A DNA stretch of 64,000 nt from NCBI GenBank assembly GCA_022360095.1, contig JAKSDK010000778.1, positions 223,903-287,902 on the forward strand, given 5' to 3'. The notes beneath the pieces are model-generated. The model did no database searches, was not told the origin of the DNA, and saw nothing but the letters and a program-made list of their open reading frames with translations. The number at the start of each line of letters is the position of its first letter. The first letter of the stretch is position 1. The DNA is from Phycisphaerales bacterium (GTDB taxonomy: Bacteria; Planctomycetota; Phycisphaerae; UBA1845; UTPLA1). The translations under genes and the position numbers were made by a program. Positions 9,114 through 19,264 of this stretch are shown in pieces.

Positions 9114-12100
9114 TTATGGAATTGAATCAAAAGCAAGTGAATCCGGTTCCTCCAATACAAGAACATCAATTTGTTCGGCCACCTCGGCGAAGCTGCGGAG
9201 GCCGGCTTTCCAGCGACACGCTTTGTTGTCTCCGTTGGCGGATGTTCCGCAGGACTTTCCTACATCGCAATCATCCCTTGTACAAGTAGTCATTGTTCCG
9301 CCTGCTCTACCGAAACATACACACGAATTCGTGGCGACAAAGCTGATGATACCCAGGTCGAATGCTTCCGCGAAACTGTGAAACGATGCAGTGCTTGCTT
9401 CGCCAGGCACGACATGCATGACTTCATAGAAAAATCCGACATCATCACGAACGACGGCAAGAGGATTGTTTATCGGTAGATCTTCTTTTTGGATGTTATC
9501 AGCAGAATCCGATTTTGGAAGTATTTTTGGAGCAGACGAGCAGCGACTCTGATATCCGCTCGGATCATGGTTGTTGTTGGGATTAGACGCCAGATATTCG
9601 AAGAGTCTCGCTCGATCCTCCTTTTTTCCGAGGAACAAAGGCAATCGACCCTGACTGGAGTTTGCAATAACACTTAGTTGTCCGTTCTGAAGCGCCAATT
9701 GATCGTTATAGTAGAGTGGATCCCTGCTCACCCACCGTCCGACGACCGGATCCTCGAATCGCGCCCGGTGATCGTTCAGCATGAGCGTGCCTTCACCCCG
9801 CGCCGTGGCTAGGCTGTCGATCGCCATGTGCGGGCGCCCCTGGAACATGAACGGGTTGTCCACGCGGCTGAAGGCCCAGCCCACCTGCGGGCTCGTCTCC
9901 TTCCACGTCGCGAGCGCCGCACCGTAAGCACTATTGTCGAGGCCGTTTACCGAACCGTCGTCGTTCATGTCCGCACGCGAGTCCCAGCCGGTGCCGCTCT
10001 GCACGCCCCCGTAGCGGGACGTGTCGGTTGCGGTGATGTCCGTGTTATTGTCCATGTCGCCACGGCCGGCGCTCTGGCGGATCTGCGGGCGACCGTAGGG
10101 GTTGTACGCATAACGTTCCACGACCGCCCCGGCTCGATCGACCACGCTCCGAACGTTGTACAACCGGTCAATCGTGTAGTAATACGGCCTGTCGGCCTCC
10201 TCGCTGTACATCATTAAACGTTCATCCAGGTAGCTGACGCCGTGGACGTAGTATCGGCTGCGGTTGTCAGACGCGTCGTGCTCCACGATCTCGTTGACGC
10301 CGTCGTAGTAGTAACGGATCGTCTCGCCCGTGACGTCGTTGGCGAACTCGATCCGACGCCCCAACGCGTCATAGGTGAAGCCTGCCTTGCGCAGAGACGT
10401 GCCGAACTCCTCACGGATTTTCGTCAGACGGTTGTGGTGGTCGTAGTCGTAGGTGTAGCTCGCCAAAAGATCAGCGGAATAGCCACTGGTCTGATTCCCC
10501 GCCAGGTCATAGCTCGGACTCTTCCCGGCATAAGCGGTCAGACGGTTGGCATCGTCGTGCGTGTAGCCGATGGCCGTCGCGTCACGATACTGGTGCGAGA
10601 TGCGATTGCCGACGTCATCGTAACTGAACCACGTCGTCTTCTCCGTCGCCGCGGTCCAGTTCTGGGTGTCGGTCAGCCGAGCGGTCAGCAGCCGGTCCAG
10701 CGTGTCGTAGTCAAACGCTCGATCCGCATCCAGCTCGCCCATCGATCCGGCCTGGGTCTCGGACAACGGGTTGCTCGCGCTGTCGTAGGTGTAGTCGAAT
10801 TCGCCCAGGTCGTTGTAACCGGCGTCGGCCATGTCCTCGGTCAAATGCTCGTTGTCCACCTTGGTGACGCGCAGGATGCCGTCACGATCGAAGGCGGTTT
10901 TGAACTTCGGCTTGGTCGTGCCGGGATAATCGCACGTCGTGTCACGCTGGTGCAGGGCAGTGCCCAGCCAGGTGTAATCCGCGAGACGCACGGTCCCGTT
11001 ATCGATCTGTGTGCAACGGTCCCGGCTGTCGTAGGCGTAGGTGACCGTGGTCGCATTCCCGTGATAGATCATCTGCGTCCGGTTGCCGGCCTTGTCGTAT
11101 TCATAATTGACCAACTGGGCCGCGTTTTTGGAGATGGACTGGCTCTCCTGCGTCACTCGAGACCGGTCGTCGTAACTGAAGACGCTCCGGCTCACCGCGT
11201 CGGGATCGTTGGACTTGCCTCTCTCGGCGGTGATCATGCGGCCGAGTTCGTCGTAGGTATATCGTTCGACGTCGTCGGTGCCGCCACTCTTACGCTGGGT
11301 CAATCGACTGGCGCTGTCGTAGGCGTAGACGATCGCCGTGCCAGCCTCGTCGGTCCGAGTGACCAGGTTGTTGGCGTTGTCATAGACCATGTTCACCGCG
11401 CCCGTTTCTTCGTACGTGGTGCGAGTGTTCAAACCTCTACCGTCATAGTCGTACACCGTGTGCTGGGCCCCGGTGGTTCCGTCGGTGTAGGCGGTGAGGG
11501 TCACCAGCCGGCCTGCCCGGTCGTAAGCGAAGTCGGTGACCCGGCCGACGCCGCCGGCGTCCTCGGTGACTCGCGTTCTGCGGCCCACGTCGTCGTACTC
11601 GATCACAGTGTGTCGCCCGGCCTCGTTGGTGACGGTGATCTGTCGGCCCGCACCGTCATAGACGTAGATGATGTTCAGGTCGTTGGCGTTGCCGAAAGTG
11701 CCGTCCGGCCCTTGATTGGTTTTTGTGACGACTTGGCCCAGGGCGTCGTACGCCCAGTCGGTGCGGAAGCTACGGGTGCTTCCCGAGACAATTTCATAAC
11801 GAACTTGGCTGGTGAGCCGTCCAGCATCGTCGTAGCTCATGGTGGTATAACTGCCGTCGGGCAGAGTGACTCTGGTCTGACGGAAAAAGGCATCGTACGC
11901 GTATGTGGTTTGGTCACCCGAGTTCATTCGCTTGGTCAGCTTGCCGGCTTTGTCATAGAAGCTGTCGGTGACGGTGTCCATCTGGTCGTCGTCCGTTCCC
12001 CCGGCCTTGTCCATGCGACGAACACAGGTCTGCATACCGGCCTTGTCGTATTCATATTTGGTTTGGGACGAACGGTTGCTGCTACCGCTGGGGTACTTGC

Positions 12101-14888
12101 TGACGTCGGTTCGGAGGCCCCGCTTGTCGAAGGTTTTGACGGTGTAGTCCCCGAGAGGATTGATGGCCTTGGTCTGCTTGCCGTCGGCGTCGTAGGCATA
12201 GGTCGTGTCTTTGCCGTTTGCGTCGGTCAGCTTGGTCCGCCTTCCGTCGCCGTCGTAGGTGAAGGTCGTGGCCTTACCATCGGGGTCCGTGACTTTGGTT
12301 TGGCGGGCAGCCCCGTCGTAGAAATAGCAGGTGTCCAGCGTGGCGGTTGCCCCCACGGACTCCTTATGGGTGATCAGCCGATTCTCGTCGTCATAGACCA
12401 TCTCGGTCAGGGCGTCGCTGCTATTGTCCGCGCCCCCGGGGTTGTCTTTCTGTCGGGTCTTGGTCAGCCGGCCCAGGTTGTCGTACTCAGTCACGCGGTG
12501 GGTCAGGATGGTGCCACCGCTCTTGTATCGCTTCACGGTCGTTGCTCGCCCTGCATCGTTGTAGTCATAGACCGTGTAGTGATTCAACGCGTCGGTGGTT
12601 TTTGTGCTTCGCGCGAAGCCGTCGTAGTGATTGATTGTGTCGTTCCCCTCGGCGTCGGTGCAGGTCACGACGTTGTTCATATTGTCATAGGTCAGAACTT
12701 GTTGGTTAATCATGCTGGTCCCGTTGCCCACTCGACTGGTGACCATCCGGCCTAAAGCATCATAGACCCGTTCGGCCACTCCGCCCTCCGGATCGGTGAT
12801 CTTGGTCCGTCGGCCGTTCTTGTCATAGGCATAGGTGGTGAGATGATTCTCCGGGTTTTGAGTGGAGATGGTCCGGCCCATGGCGTCGTAGGCGGTGGTC
12901 CATGTGAACAGAGGACTGGCCCCGTCCATGATCTTTTTCTTGGTCTCGCGGCCGTTGGCGTCGTATTCGTACTCGGTGACGATTCCTTCAGCGGTGGTGA
13001 TCTTGGTGAATCGGCCGCCCTTGTCATAGTCGAGCGTGATCGTATGACCCTCCGGCGTGGTGACTGCCGTGGCGCCGAGAGCCACGACCGAGTAGATCGT
13101 CTTGAGATTCAAGCCGCTGGGGTCGACCGTTGTCGTCAAAACCATGCCGCGGTTGTCGTAGGTGTACTCGACGACCCGACCGGTGGCGTCGGTGATCGAC
13201 GTCGGCTGACCCAAGGCGTTGTTGACATAAGTCCGAATCAGGTTCCCCGGCCGGATCTCCTTGGTCAGGGCGCCTTCGGTGTCGTATTCATACGATGCCT
13301 GTCCGACGCCTTCCCGGGTGAAGGTGGTGATCACGCCGTAGTTGTCCGTGTCCACTCCGGCGTGGTAGGTCGTGACGGTGTTGCCGTCGGCGGTCATCGT
13401 GGTGAGCAGCCGATTGTAACGTCCGTCGTAGGTGTTGTTGACGACCGCTCCATTCGGAAGTATCGCCTGCGTCAGTTGATGGCCGTCGTCATACGCAAAC
13501 TGATAGGTTTGCGCCAAGGCGGAGTTGTAACCGAAAACTTTGGTCAGAAGATCGCCGCCGCCGTCGAAGGTGTAGGCGGTGGTCGTGCCCACAGGATCGA
13601 TCACGAGGTCGGGCGTGCCATAGTTGAATTCATAGGTCGCATTGTTGGCGTCGTAGTAGTAACCGACCCGTTCGAAACTGTAGGCGATGGTGCGAACGGT
13701 GGTGCCGTCGGCATCCTTCACTCCGATGATCCGGTGGCTGCCGTCGTAGACATATTCGGCCGTCGGGATCGTGGAGCACGTGCCGCAGGCGTCTTCGACT
13801 TTGGTCAGATTGTTGTTGGAGTCGTAGGCATAATCGACGGTGCGGCCTGCGTAGTCACGGATACGGGTGATCGTGTGATCCGTGTCGCGCTCCAAGAAGA
13901 TATCGCCCGTGCTGGAGATCTTGATCTTGATCAGATGACCCGAGCCGTTGTAGGTGTAATCTTCGCCTTCACCGTAGCGGTTCTTCGTCTCAATGAGCCT
14001 CGCCGGATCAGCACTGGCCTCGAAGATGTACTGGTAGCCGTTGCGGTCGGTCATTTGATATTGGGTGCCGCCGACCTTGTCGAGTTCGTAGCGCCGCCAA
14101 CGAGCAGGCGTGAAGAACGGATCGGTTTCTTTCGCTCGGACGAAGACGATGTCCTCCCCGTTGCCGAGCTGGACGGTGGCGGTCAGCGACCCGGCGCTCT
14201 CGTCCACCAGAGTCCGGAGGTTGGTGTGGAAGTTGCGTCCGAAGTCAACGAGCCCGCCCTGGTTGGCGGTGTTGTGTCGATAGGTTCGTCCGGCGGCCAC
14301 GGCGGTTCCGTCGTGTGTCCAGGTCAGGTCTCGGGCGCCGAAGATGAACTCCCCGGCGTCGACCACGACGGGGTCGGTGATCCATCCTCCGGTCGGGGCG
14401 GCCTCATCGCTGCGATTCAGCATCGGCCACCCGCTGGTGTCCACGACCTGGTAGGGCGTGGGTACGCTACCGTCGGCACCACCAGCGCTGGCACCTGCAC
14501 CGCCCGCCACGCTGGCCATCAGCACGGGGACGTTGGAGCCGGCACCGCCTGAATCTCCACTCGCCGCTGCACAGCTCACCCCGCAGCCTCCACCTCCGCC
14601 TCCGCCGCCACCACAACCCGAAGGGGTCTGGAAGCCGGAGGCCGGGTCGACGCCACAACTCGGGCCACTGCAACCGGGATGCGGCCCCAACCAGCAAGGC
14701 CAATAAGTGGCACAAAATTGCGAGGAGCAAAAAGAATGCGGGTTTCCAATGCTTACGGACGTGGCCGTAGCCGAATCGATGTTCCCAACATTAGAAACAC
14801 TCGTTCCTCGTGCGTCCCGGAGTTCCGCGCAGAGTCCCACCACTGCTACCACACCTGCTGTCATCCAAACTCGTGATCGTCCTTTCAT
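9114..14888 (-). CDS. Giant secreted RHS/YD-repeat protein with embedded dockerin-like EF hands
   Basis: The start at ATG 14888 is chosen because GGAG precedes it and MKGRSRVWMTAGVVAVVGLC is a signal peptide; the frame stays open to 15011. 1924 aa. A Gly/Ser/Cys-rich linker follows the signal. From about residue 330 to 1600 run dozens of YD repeats (Y-D-x-x-G-R-x-x), which form a hollow beta-cocoon in RHS/Tc proteins. At about 1608-1663 a dockerin-like double EF hand (GDMDNNTDIT, ADMNDDGSVNGLDNS) interrupts the RHS core. The core resumes with NPFMFQGR and GRWVSRDP (about 1716) and ends at HDPSGYQS (about 1774). The last 150 residues are a non-RHS, cysteine-rich tip, the place where polymorphic toxins carry their effector; no known toxin motif was recognised. 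Confidence 0.92.
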   Translation of the reverse strand: MKGRSRVWMTAGVVAVVGLCAELRDARGTSVSNVGNIDSATATSVSIGNPHSFCSSQFCATYWPCWLGPHPGCSGPSCGVDPASGFQTPSGCGGGGGGGGGCGVSCAAASGDSGGAGSNVPVLMASVAGGAGASAGGADGSVPTPYQVVDTSGWPMLNRSDEAAPTGGWITDPVVVDAGEFIFGARDLTWTHDGTAVAAGRTYRHNTANQGGLVDFGRNFHTNLRTLVDESAGSLTATVQLGNGEDIVFVRAKETDPFFTPARWRRYELDKVGGTQYQMTDRNGYQYIFEASADPARLIETKNRYGEGEDYTYNGSGHLIKIKISSTGDIFLERDTDHTITRIRDYAGRTVDYAYDSNNNLTKVEDACGTCSTIPTAEYVYDGSHRIIGVKDADGTTVRTIAYSFERVGYYYDANNATYEFNYGTPDLVIDPVGTTTAYTFDGGGDLLTKVFGYNSALAQTYQFAYDDGHQLTQAILPNGAVVNNTYDGRYNRLLTTMTADGNTVTTYHAGVDTDNYGVITTFTREGVGQASYEYDTEGALTKEIRPGNLIRTYVNNALGQPTSITDATGRVVEYTYDNRGMVLTTTVDPSGLNLKTIYSVVALGATAVTTPEGHTITLDYDKGGRFTKITTAEGIVTEYEYDANGRETKKKIMDGASPLFTWTTAYDAMGRTISTQNPENHLTTYAYDKNGRRTKITDPEGGVAERVYDALGRMVTSRVGNGTSMINQQVLTYDNMNNVVTCTDAEGNDTINHYDGFARSTKTTDALNHYTVYDYNDAGRATTVKRYKSGGTILTHRVTEYDNLGRLTKTRQKDNPGGADNSSDALTEMVYDDENRLITHKESVGATATLDTCYFYDGAARQTKVTDPDGKATTFTYDGDGRRTKLTDANGKDTTYAYDADGKQTKAINPLGDYTVKTFDKRGLRTDVSKYPSGSSNRSSQTKYEYDKAGMQTCVRRMDKAGGTDDDQMDTVTDSFYDKAGKLTKRMNSGDQTTYAYDAFFRQTRVTLPDGSYTTMSYDDAGRLTSQVRYEIVSGSTRSFRTDWAYDALGQVVTKTNQGPDGTFGNANDLNIIYVYDGAGRQITVTNEAGRHTVIEYDDVGRRTRVTEDAGGVGRVTDFAYDRAGRLVTLTAYTDGTTGAQHTVYDYDGRGLNTRTTYEETGAVNMVYDNANNLVTRTDEAGTAIVYAYDSASRLTQRKSGGTDDVERYTYDELGRMITAERGKSNDPDAVSRSVFSYDDRSRVTQESQSISKNAAQLVNYEYDKAGNRTQMIYHGNATTVTYAYDSRDRCTQIDNGTVRLADYTWLGTALHQRDTTCDYPGTTKPKFKTAFDRDGILRVTKVDNEHLTEDMADAGYNDLGEFDYTYDSASNPLSETQAGSMGELDADRAFDYDTLDRLLTARLTDTQNWTAATEKTTWFSYDDVGNRISHQYRDATAIGYTHDDANRLTAYAGKSPSYDLAGNQTSGYSADLLASYTYDYDHHNRLTKIREEFGTSLRKAGFTYDALGRRIEFANDVTGETIRYYYDGVNEIVEHDASDNRSRYYVHGVSYLDERLMMYSEEADRPYYYTIDRLYNVRSVVDRAGAVVERYAYNPYGRPQIRQSAGRGDMDNNTDITATDTSRYGGVQSGTGWDSRADMNDDGSVNGLDNSAYGAALATWKETSPQVGWAFSRVDNPFMFQGRPHMAIDSLATARGEGTLMLNDHRARFEDPVVGRWVSRDPLYYNDQLALQNGQLSVIANSSQGRLPLFLGKKEDRARLFEYLASNPNNNHDPSGYQSRCSSAPKILPKSDSADNIQKEDLPINNPLAVVRDDVGFFYEVMHVVPGEASTASFHSFAEAFDLGIISFVATNSCVCFGRAGGTMTTCTRDDCDVGKSCGTSANGDNKACRWKAGLRSFAEVAEQIDVLVLEEPDSLAFDSIP

Positions 14889-15715
14889 GGCTCCACTCCA
14901 ATTAAATGCGTGCTCCGAGTCACTCGTCTTTCGTTTTTGAAAGCGAACTATCATCCCGCTGCGAAATAGGGGCGAAATCTCAACGTTCTGTTTGACCTCA
15001 GCGACGCTCACGGTGAACTCGCGCCAACGTCATCGCTCCTCTTAACTGCACGGGACGTCATTCGACGGCCGGCTAAAAACTCACGTCATCACCGAGTTCC
15101 ATGAGCGCAGAACCTCTCCGCTCACGGCGCCTCTGTTTGTTGCGCACAGTCACCGTGTGAAACACAACTGCTCACCGAACGCAGCAAGGCCCCTTCATTC
15201 GGCGAGCGATGACTAAACTGGAACCCTCAGCGCTTCGCAGAACCGCGCCTGCAAAACCAAGGTTACACTGAAATGCAGTGAGACATGATTGTGATTGAAT
15301 CCACTAACAAGATAACAAATCTCCATCCAAAGTCAAGGATATCTGCGAAATACCAACGGCTCCTTGTGAATCGTGTTTCCAGCTTCCCAAGTCAACGAAC
15401 GTCGCCGGGCCTACGCGTCGAGTATCGCCAGGCCGAAACACATCCGTTTTGCCGAAGGTCTCAACGGCAATCTCCAATGCGTCGGGTCTGTCGTCGTGAG
15501 CGGCCTTTGGAAAAAAACCGAACTGCACAAGCAATGTCATATGCTGTAAAATATACTATAGACTTAATTTGAGCGATGATGGAAGGAGATTGAGCCTGAA
15601 AAGGTTCTTGAGCAAGTCGTCTCCGCAATCCTTGCCGAAGTCCGCGATCAGACAAGCCGTCAACCGATGATCAGCAAAACGAGCTTCTTACTAAGCAAAT
15701 CCGAAACGATGGCAG
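14889..15715. other. Long intergenic region between RHS and SUKH genes
   Basis: 827 bp with no well-supported gene. A minus-strand frame at 15304-15540 encodes 78 residues with plausible composition (ALEIAVETFGKTDVFRPGD) but has no ribosome site. Just upstream on the same strand, other frames stay open only in short pieces. This could be a decayed gene, for example an old toxin cassette next to the SUKH gene, or simply non-coding DNA holding the RHS promoter. I cannot decide between these. Confidence 0.4.
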
Positions 15716-16402
15716 TCATGCATCGCGAATTGCACTCTTCTCCAATGCATCCTCCAACCAGGATCGGTACCACTGCAGAAAGGACACTCGTTTGTGCACG
15801 CCGAACTGCACGGGGGAAAGCCCTTTCTCGCCCACGCGTTGGTCATTCCAGACATGGCCTGCCTCGTCACCGGTGATCACCAGCCATTGCCGAATCGCAC
15901 AGCCCAAATGACAAATTGGAATCGCGCCATTCACGTGCCGACTGTTCCAGTAGTGGTTTTCCTCCCAGGCGTCGATTTTGGCCATCTTCTCGTCTTCATC
16001 CGCTTCGTTGACGATGTCGGCTTCCTCGAAATGGGGTTTATTCGTTAAATCGTTCCATGCCTCAGTATGTGGAAACGGCTGCGACAGGATACCCACGAAG
16101 CCGTTGTTCTCGCGCCAGCGGCATGTGCCGTGACCGTCATCCATCTCAAGAAGCCTGAACATACCGTAGGCCGGTCCCGCTCCCCCGTTTCCAACCCGAA
16201 TGAGGAACCCCCGATAGTCCTCCGGGAGCCGTACACCATGCCCAGACTCAAACTGTGTGACGGCCTCCTCGGTCAGGGGAGCATTCAGCTTGAAGCCGTG
16301 GGTTTCGGAACCAAAAACCTTGGGCGCGCTCCCGGCTGCCCGCAATTGCTGAAGTGATTCAAGTATTGCGGTGTATTCGCTGGACGGGGAAAAGGCGTGC
16401 AT
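15716..16402 (-). CDS. SUKH (SMI1/KNR4) family immunity-type protein
   Basis: 228 aa. The SUKH signature is visible: an acidic helix, then TEEAVTQFESGHGVRLPEDY and RGFLIRVGNGGAGPAYGMFR, followed by an LLEMDDG strand. Downstream is WLVITGDEAGHVWND, the second conserved strand pair. SUKH proteins are the commonest immunity proteins of contact-dependent and polymorphic toxin systems, binding and blocking diverse toxins; some have other roles. It lies upstream of the RHS gene on the same strand, separated by about 830 bp, whereas cognate immunity genes usually follow the toxin. A functional link to the RHS tip is therefore possible but unproven. Confidence 0.85.
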   Translation of the reverse strand: MHAFSPSSEYTAILESLQQLRAAGSAPKVFGSETHGFKLNAPLTEEAVTQFESGHGVRLPEDYRGFLIRVGNGGAGPAYGMFRLLEMDDGHGTCRWRENNGFVGILSQPFPHTEAWNDLTNKPHFEEADIVNEADEDEKMAKIDAWEENHYWNSRHVNGAIPICHLGCAIRQWLVITGDEAGHVWNDQRVGEKGLSPVQFGVHKRVSFLQWYRSWLEDALEKSAIRDA

Positions 16403-16461
16403 GAGTGGAGCCTTTGCGTTCGCTGTTTGTCATTCTACTCTGAAGTCCCATATGACGATTG

Positions 16462-17547
16462 TCACGAAGTTGCACCGCCTCCGACGCGGCGGATACCGCG
16501 CATGGCCAGCGACATGGCTTCCGCATTGGTCGACCAGCGCAGAGCCTGCGTGCCGGAGATCTTCTGGGCCTGGTACATTTCCAGCAAATGCTGGTCAAAG
16601 GATTGCATGCCGACCTCGCCCGCGGCGATGTAATCGCTCAATTCGTTGAGCTTATTTTCAAGGACGAACTTCTCCATCACCGGTGTGCCTCGAAGGATCT
16701 CAACGGCGGGGAGCCGTTTTCCCTCGTGAGTCGTGACAAGTCGTTGCGAAATGATGGCCTCCACGGATTTGGCCAACTGCGAAAGCAGAAGTTGGCGTTC
16801 GTTTGGTGGAAACATCGCGATGATCCGTTCGACGGTTTGCGCAGCGTCGGAACTGTGTACGGTCGAGAAAACTTGATGCCCGGTGTCCGCCGCGCGAAGC
16901 GCGATGCGCAATGTTTCCACATCACGCAACTCGCCGACGAGGATGACGTCCGGGTCCTGACGCAGGGCCTGGCGAAGGCCTTGTTCGAATGAGGGTGTGT
17001 CTTGGCCGACCTCCAACTGGGAGATGAGTGATTTTTTGTTTTCGTATAAATACTCGACCGGATCTTCGATCGTGATGATCTTGGTGCGATAGGTTTGATT
17101 GATCAGATCGAGCATCGCGGCCAGCGTCGTGCTCTTTCCGCTGCCGGTTGTGCCCGTGACGAGGATGAGACCACGCTGTTCGAGGGCGATGTCCTCCAGA
17201 ATCTCGGGGAGATTCAACGCTTCCATGGCAGGCGGTGAAGACGGGATGACGCGCATCACCAGGCCCGGTTTTCCCAGGTGGCTGTAGGCATTGCAGCGGA
17301 ACCGCGACAGGCCGTCGGCCGAGTAGCTGAAGTCGACGCCGCGTACCAGGGCGGCATTCATATCCGATGCATGAGCGGGGGGGAGCAGGTCCGCGATGAT
17401 CTGCCGGGCTTCATTATTCTGGAGCGCAGGCAGGTCCAGTGAACGTATCTGACCGGCTACACGTACGACGGGCACGGCTCCGGCTTGGAGGTGAATGTCC
17501 GAAGCGTTGTTTTCCACGGCAAACTTCAGGAGCGCGGTCAAATCCAT
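16462..17547 (-). CDS. pilT: Type IV pilus retraction ATPase PilT
   Basis: 361 aa, the usual PilT length. The N-terminal PAS-like part reads LLKFAVENNASDIHLQAG. Walker A is TGTTGSGKST (residues 131-140). The Asp box region (IITIEDPVEYL), Walker B (DPDVILVGELRD) and His box (GHQVFSTVHSSDAAQTVERI) follow. The C-terminus has the PilT-type AIRNLIR-like region replaced by LNELSDYIAAGEVGMQSFDQHL. PilT hexamers power pilus retraction and twitching at the inner membrane. GGAAG precedes ATG 17547. No other pilus gene is nearby, so it is a solo gene here. Confidence 0.95.
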   Translation of the reverse strand: MDLTALLKFAVENNASDIHLQAGAVPVVRVAGQIRSLDLPALQNNEARQIIADLLPPAHASDMNAALVRGVDFSYSADGLSRFRCNAYSHLGKPGLVMRVIPSSPPAMEALNLPEILEDIALEQRGLILVTGTTGSGKSTTLAAMLDLINQTYRTKIITIEDPVEYLYENKKSLISQLEVGQDTPSFEQGLRQALRQDPDVILVGELRDVETLRIALRAADTGHQVFSTVHSSDAAQTVERIIAMFPPNERQLLLSQLAKSVEAIISQRLVTTHEGKRLPAVEILRGTPVMEKFVLENKLNELSDYIAAGEVGMQSFDQHLLEMYQAQKISGTQALRWSTNAEAMSLAMRGIRRVGGGATS

Positions 17548-17905
17548 AGATGGCTTCCTTCCAGAATTATGATTCGTCTTGATACTATATCACACGTCGA
17601 ATTTGCATTCACTTTGCTGACACGCTCAAGTGTTCGTATGCCTATTCGGAGCTTTGGCGTACTTATGAGCTCGGACTGCATCTCGGGGCCACCTTTCGCC
17701 CCATAACGTCCCTTCCGGCATGCCTCGTCTTGAGTCGGAAGGACGACCGTCCAAACGGGGCCAATTTTTTTTGCCAAATCGCGTGTATGTGAGGGGAAAA
17801 GTGTCGCATTCCGGATAGGTCAGGCGCCGAGCCTCGACATCCCTCAGTGTTTTGAGCCCTTATTGACGCTTGTTTCGAATGAAAGCATGAAATCAGGAGT
17901 GCATG
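17548..17905. other. Divergent promoter region between pilT and a lipoprotein gene
   Basis: 358 bp between two genes read in opposite directions, so promoters for both should lie here. Frames within it look like chance ORFs. AGGAG at 17895-17899 is the ribosome site of the lipoprotein gene. No clear operator or hairpin was seen. Confidence 0.45.
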
Positions 17906-19078
17906 ATGAGCAACAGACTGTTTAACCAACTGTGCGCGGCCACGTTCGCCTTGGCGGCGATTCTTTTTGGAGTCCCCGGGTGCGAAACAGGTGTTGACCC
18001 CAATCCGCTGCCGGACCCACAGGACCCGGGGCCCGTTGTGGGTGATCCAGACGTGGCGAACCCGTCCGGTTTCTGGCGTCGGGAATCCGGGCGGCTCTTC
18101 TCGTTTGGTCATTACCAACTGGAATATCTTATGTTGGGCGACGACGGCAGCATCCGTACAACGGTTCGGGATCAGTTGACCAACATTTTGTACTGCACGG
18201 ATGGTCTTTACGCCCATTTTGAAGGGGCAATTGTGATGGACTTGACCGGGCGTGACGTTCAATCGATCAGCGGCTCGGACGTGATGTTGATCGAGATGCC
18301 GGATGCGGACTCGCTTCAACTAATGGACCGTAATGAAATGACCACGTTTGTTCGTGAGGCGGACGTGCCGGTGGGATACCAGTGCAAAGAGGTCGTGGTC
18401 GAGGCGTACTTCGAGGGGCTCGACGTCATGCCGGATTATTACAGCGGACTGGCGTATGACGGGACGCTCTTGTGGTTCAGGGACAGGGACTCTGACCTGA
18501 TCTATCCGATTGATCCGGAATCGGGTGAGCTTGGCATGGCGCGCAACCTGACCCGGGCAAAAGACGTCCAGGCCTTTCAGGGCGATGACTTTTGGAGTGT
18601 GTGCAACTGCAGCAATCGTGTGCTTGTTGAGCGGCGAACGAAACTTGATGTGGTATTGGATGAAGTGAGTGAAGCCGAACTCAACGTCGAATTCTATGCG
18701 AACGCCGCTGCTTTCGACAATACAGAGAAGGTGCTCTGGATATACGGCGAGAATACCACGACCGAGCGGAACGGCTTCCTGAAAGTCAACGCAGAACCGG
18801 CGGCTCCGGATGCGAATGAGCTTTTGGATCAGGCCGAGTTCGACGCATATCTCGACGCGATTGCTGCAGATGGGCCTTACCTTTGGGCGCTCGCGGATAG
18901 CGATTCGCCGCACATCGTGAAGATTGACACGCGGACCTACCGGGCTGTGGCCACCTACACGTTGCCGCATGACCGTGTCCGATGGTATGGGATCGCGGTG
19001 GGCGGCGATTATCTTTATCTGATCGGCAGGAACTATGAACAGGACACGGGCGTGTTGATGAAGTTGGCCAAGGATTAA
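17906..19078 (+). CDS. Lipoprotein of unknown function, propeller-like
   Basis: Two adjacent ATGs occur at 17903 and 17906; the second leaves six bases after AGGAG and is preferred (390 aa). The N-terminus LCAATFALAAILFGVPGC ends in a lipobox (VPGC), then a Pro/Asp-rich linker (PNPLPDPQDPGP). The second half has repeated strand motifs such as YYSGLAYDGTLLWFRDRD, AFDNTEKVLWIYGE and DGPYLWALADSDSPHIVKID, as in NHL/YVTN-type beta-propellers. No catalytic residues were recognised. It is probably anchored to a membrane facing outward. The gene lies between pilT and aconitase without obvious operonic ties. Confidence 0.85.
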   Translation: MSNRLFNQLCAATFALAAILFGVPGCETGVDPNPLPDPQDPGPVVGDPDVANPSGFWRRESGRLFSFGHYQLEYLMLGDDGSIRTTVRDQLTNILYCTDGLYAHFEGAIVMDLTGRDVQSISGSDVMLIEMPDADSLQLMDRNEMTTFVREADVPVGYQCKEVVVEAYFEGLDVMPDYYSGLAYDGTLLWFRDRDSDLIYPIDPESGELGMARNLTRAKDVQAFQGDDFWSVCNCSNRVLVERRTKLDVVLDEVSEAELNVEFYANAAAFDNTEKVLWIYGENTTTERNGFLKVNAEPAAPDANELLDQAEFDAYLDAIAADGPYLWALADSDSPHIVKIDTRTYRAVATYTLPHDRVRWYGIAVGGDYLYLIGRNYEQDTGVLMKLAKD

Positions 19079-19264
19079 CAGTTCACAGTTTGAAGTGGTT
19101 TTGGACGCTTCTTCATGCGTCGAACGGTCGAAAAGGCCTTTCCGAACCGCGTGGTAACGTCGCAGTAGGCTTTGTGACGGAGCTGGGATGATGTCCGGGG
19201 CTCGACTTGAGTTCCGGTCATCACTGCGACATAATCCCATCGGTATCTGAGAAAGGCGAAATCG

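Noticed and set aside
10242..12755. 837-residue plus-strand open frame opposite the RHS gene
   Set aside because: It is the antisense shadow of YD repeats: their periodic Tyr-Asp codons keep the opposite frame open and give a repetitive Val/Gly/Asp product. No ribosome site or domain.
12843..14552. 569-residue plus-strand open frame opposite the RHS gene
   Set aside because: Same cause as above, with repetitive GVV/VVG composition and no recognisable family.
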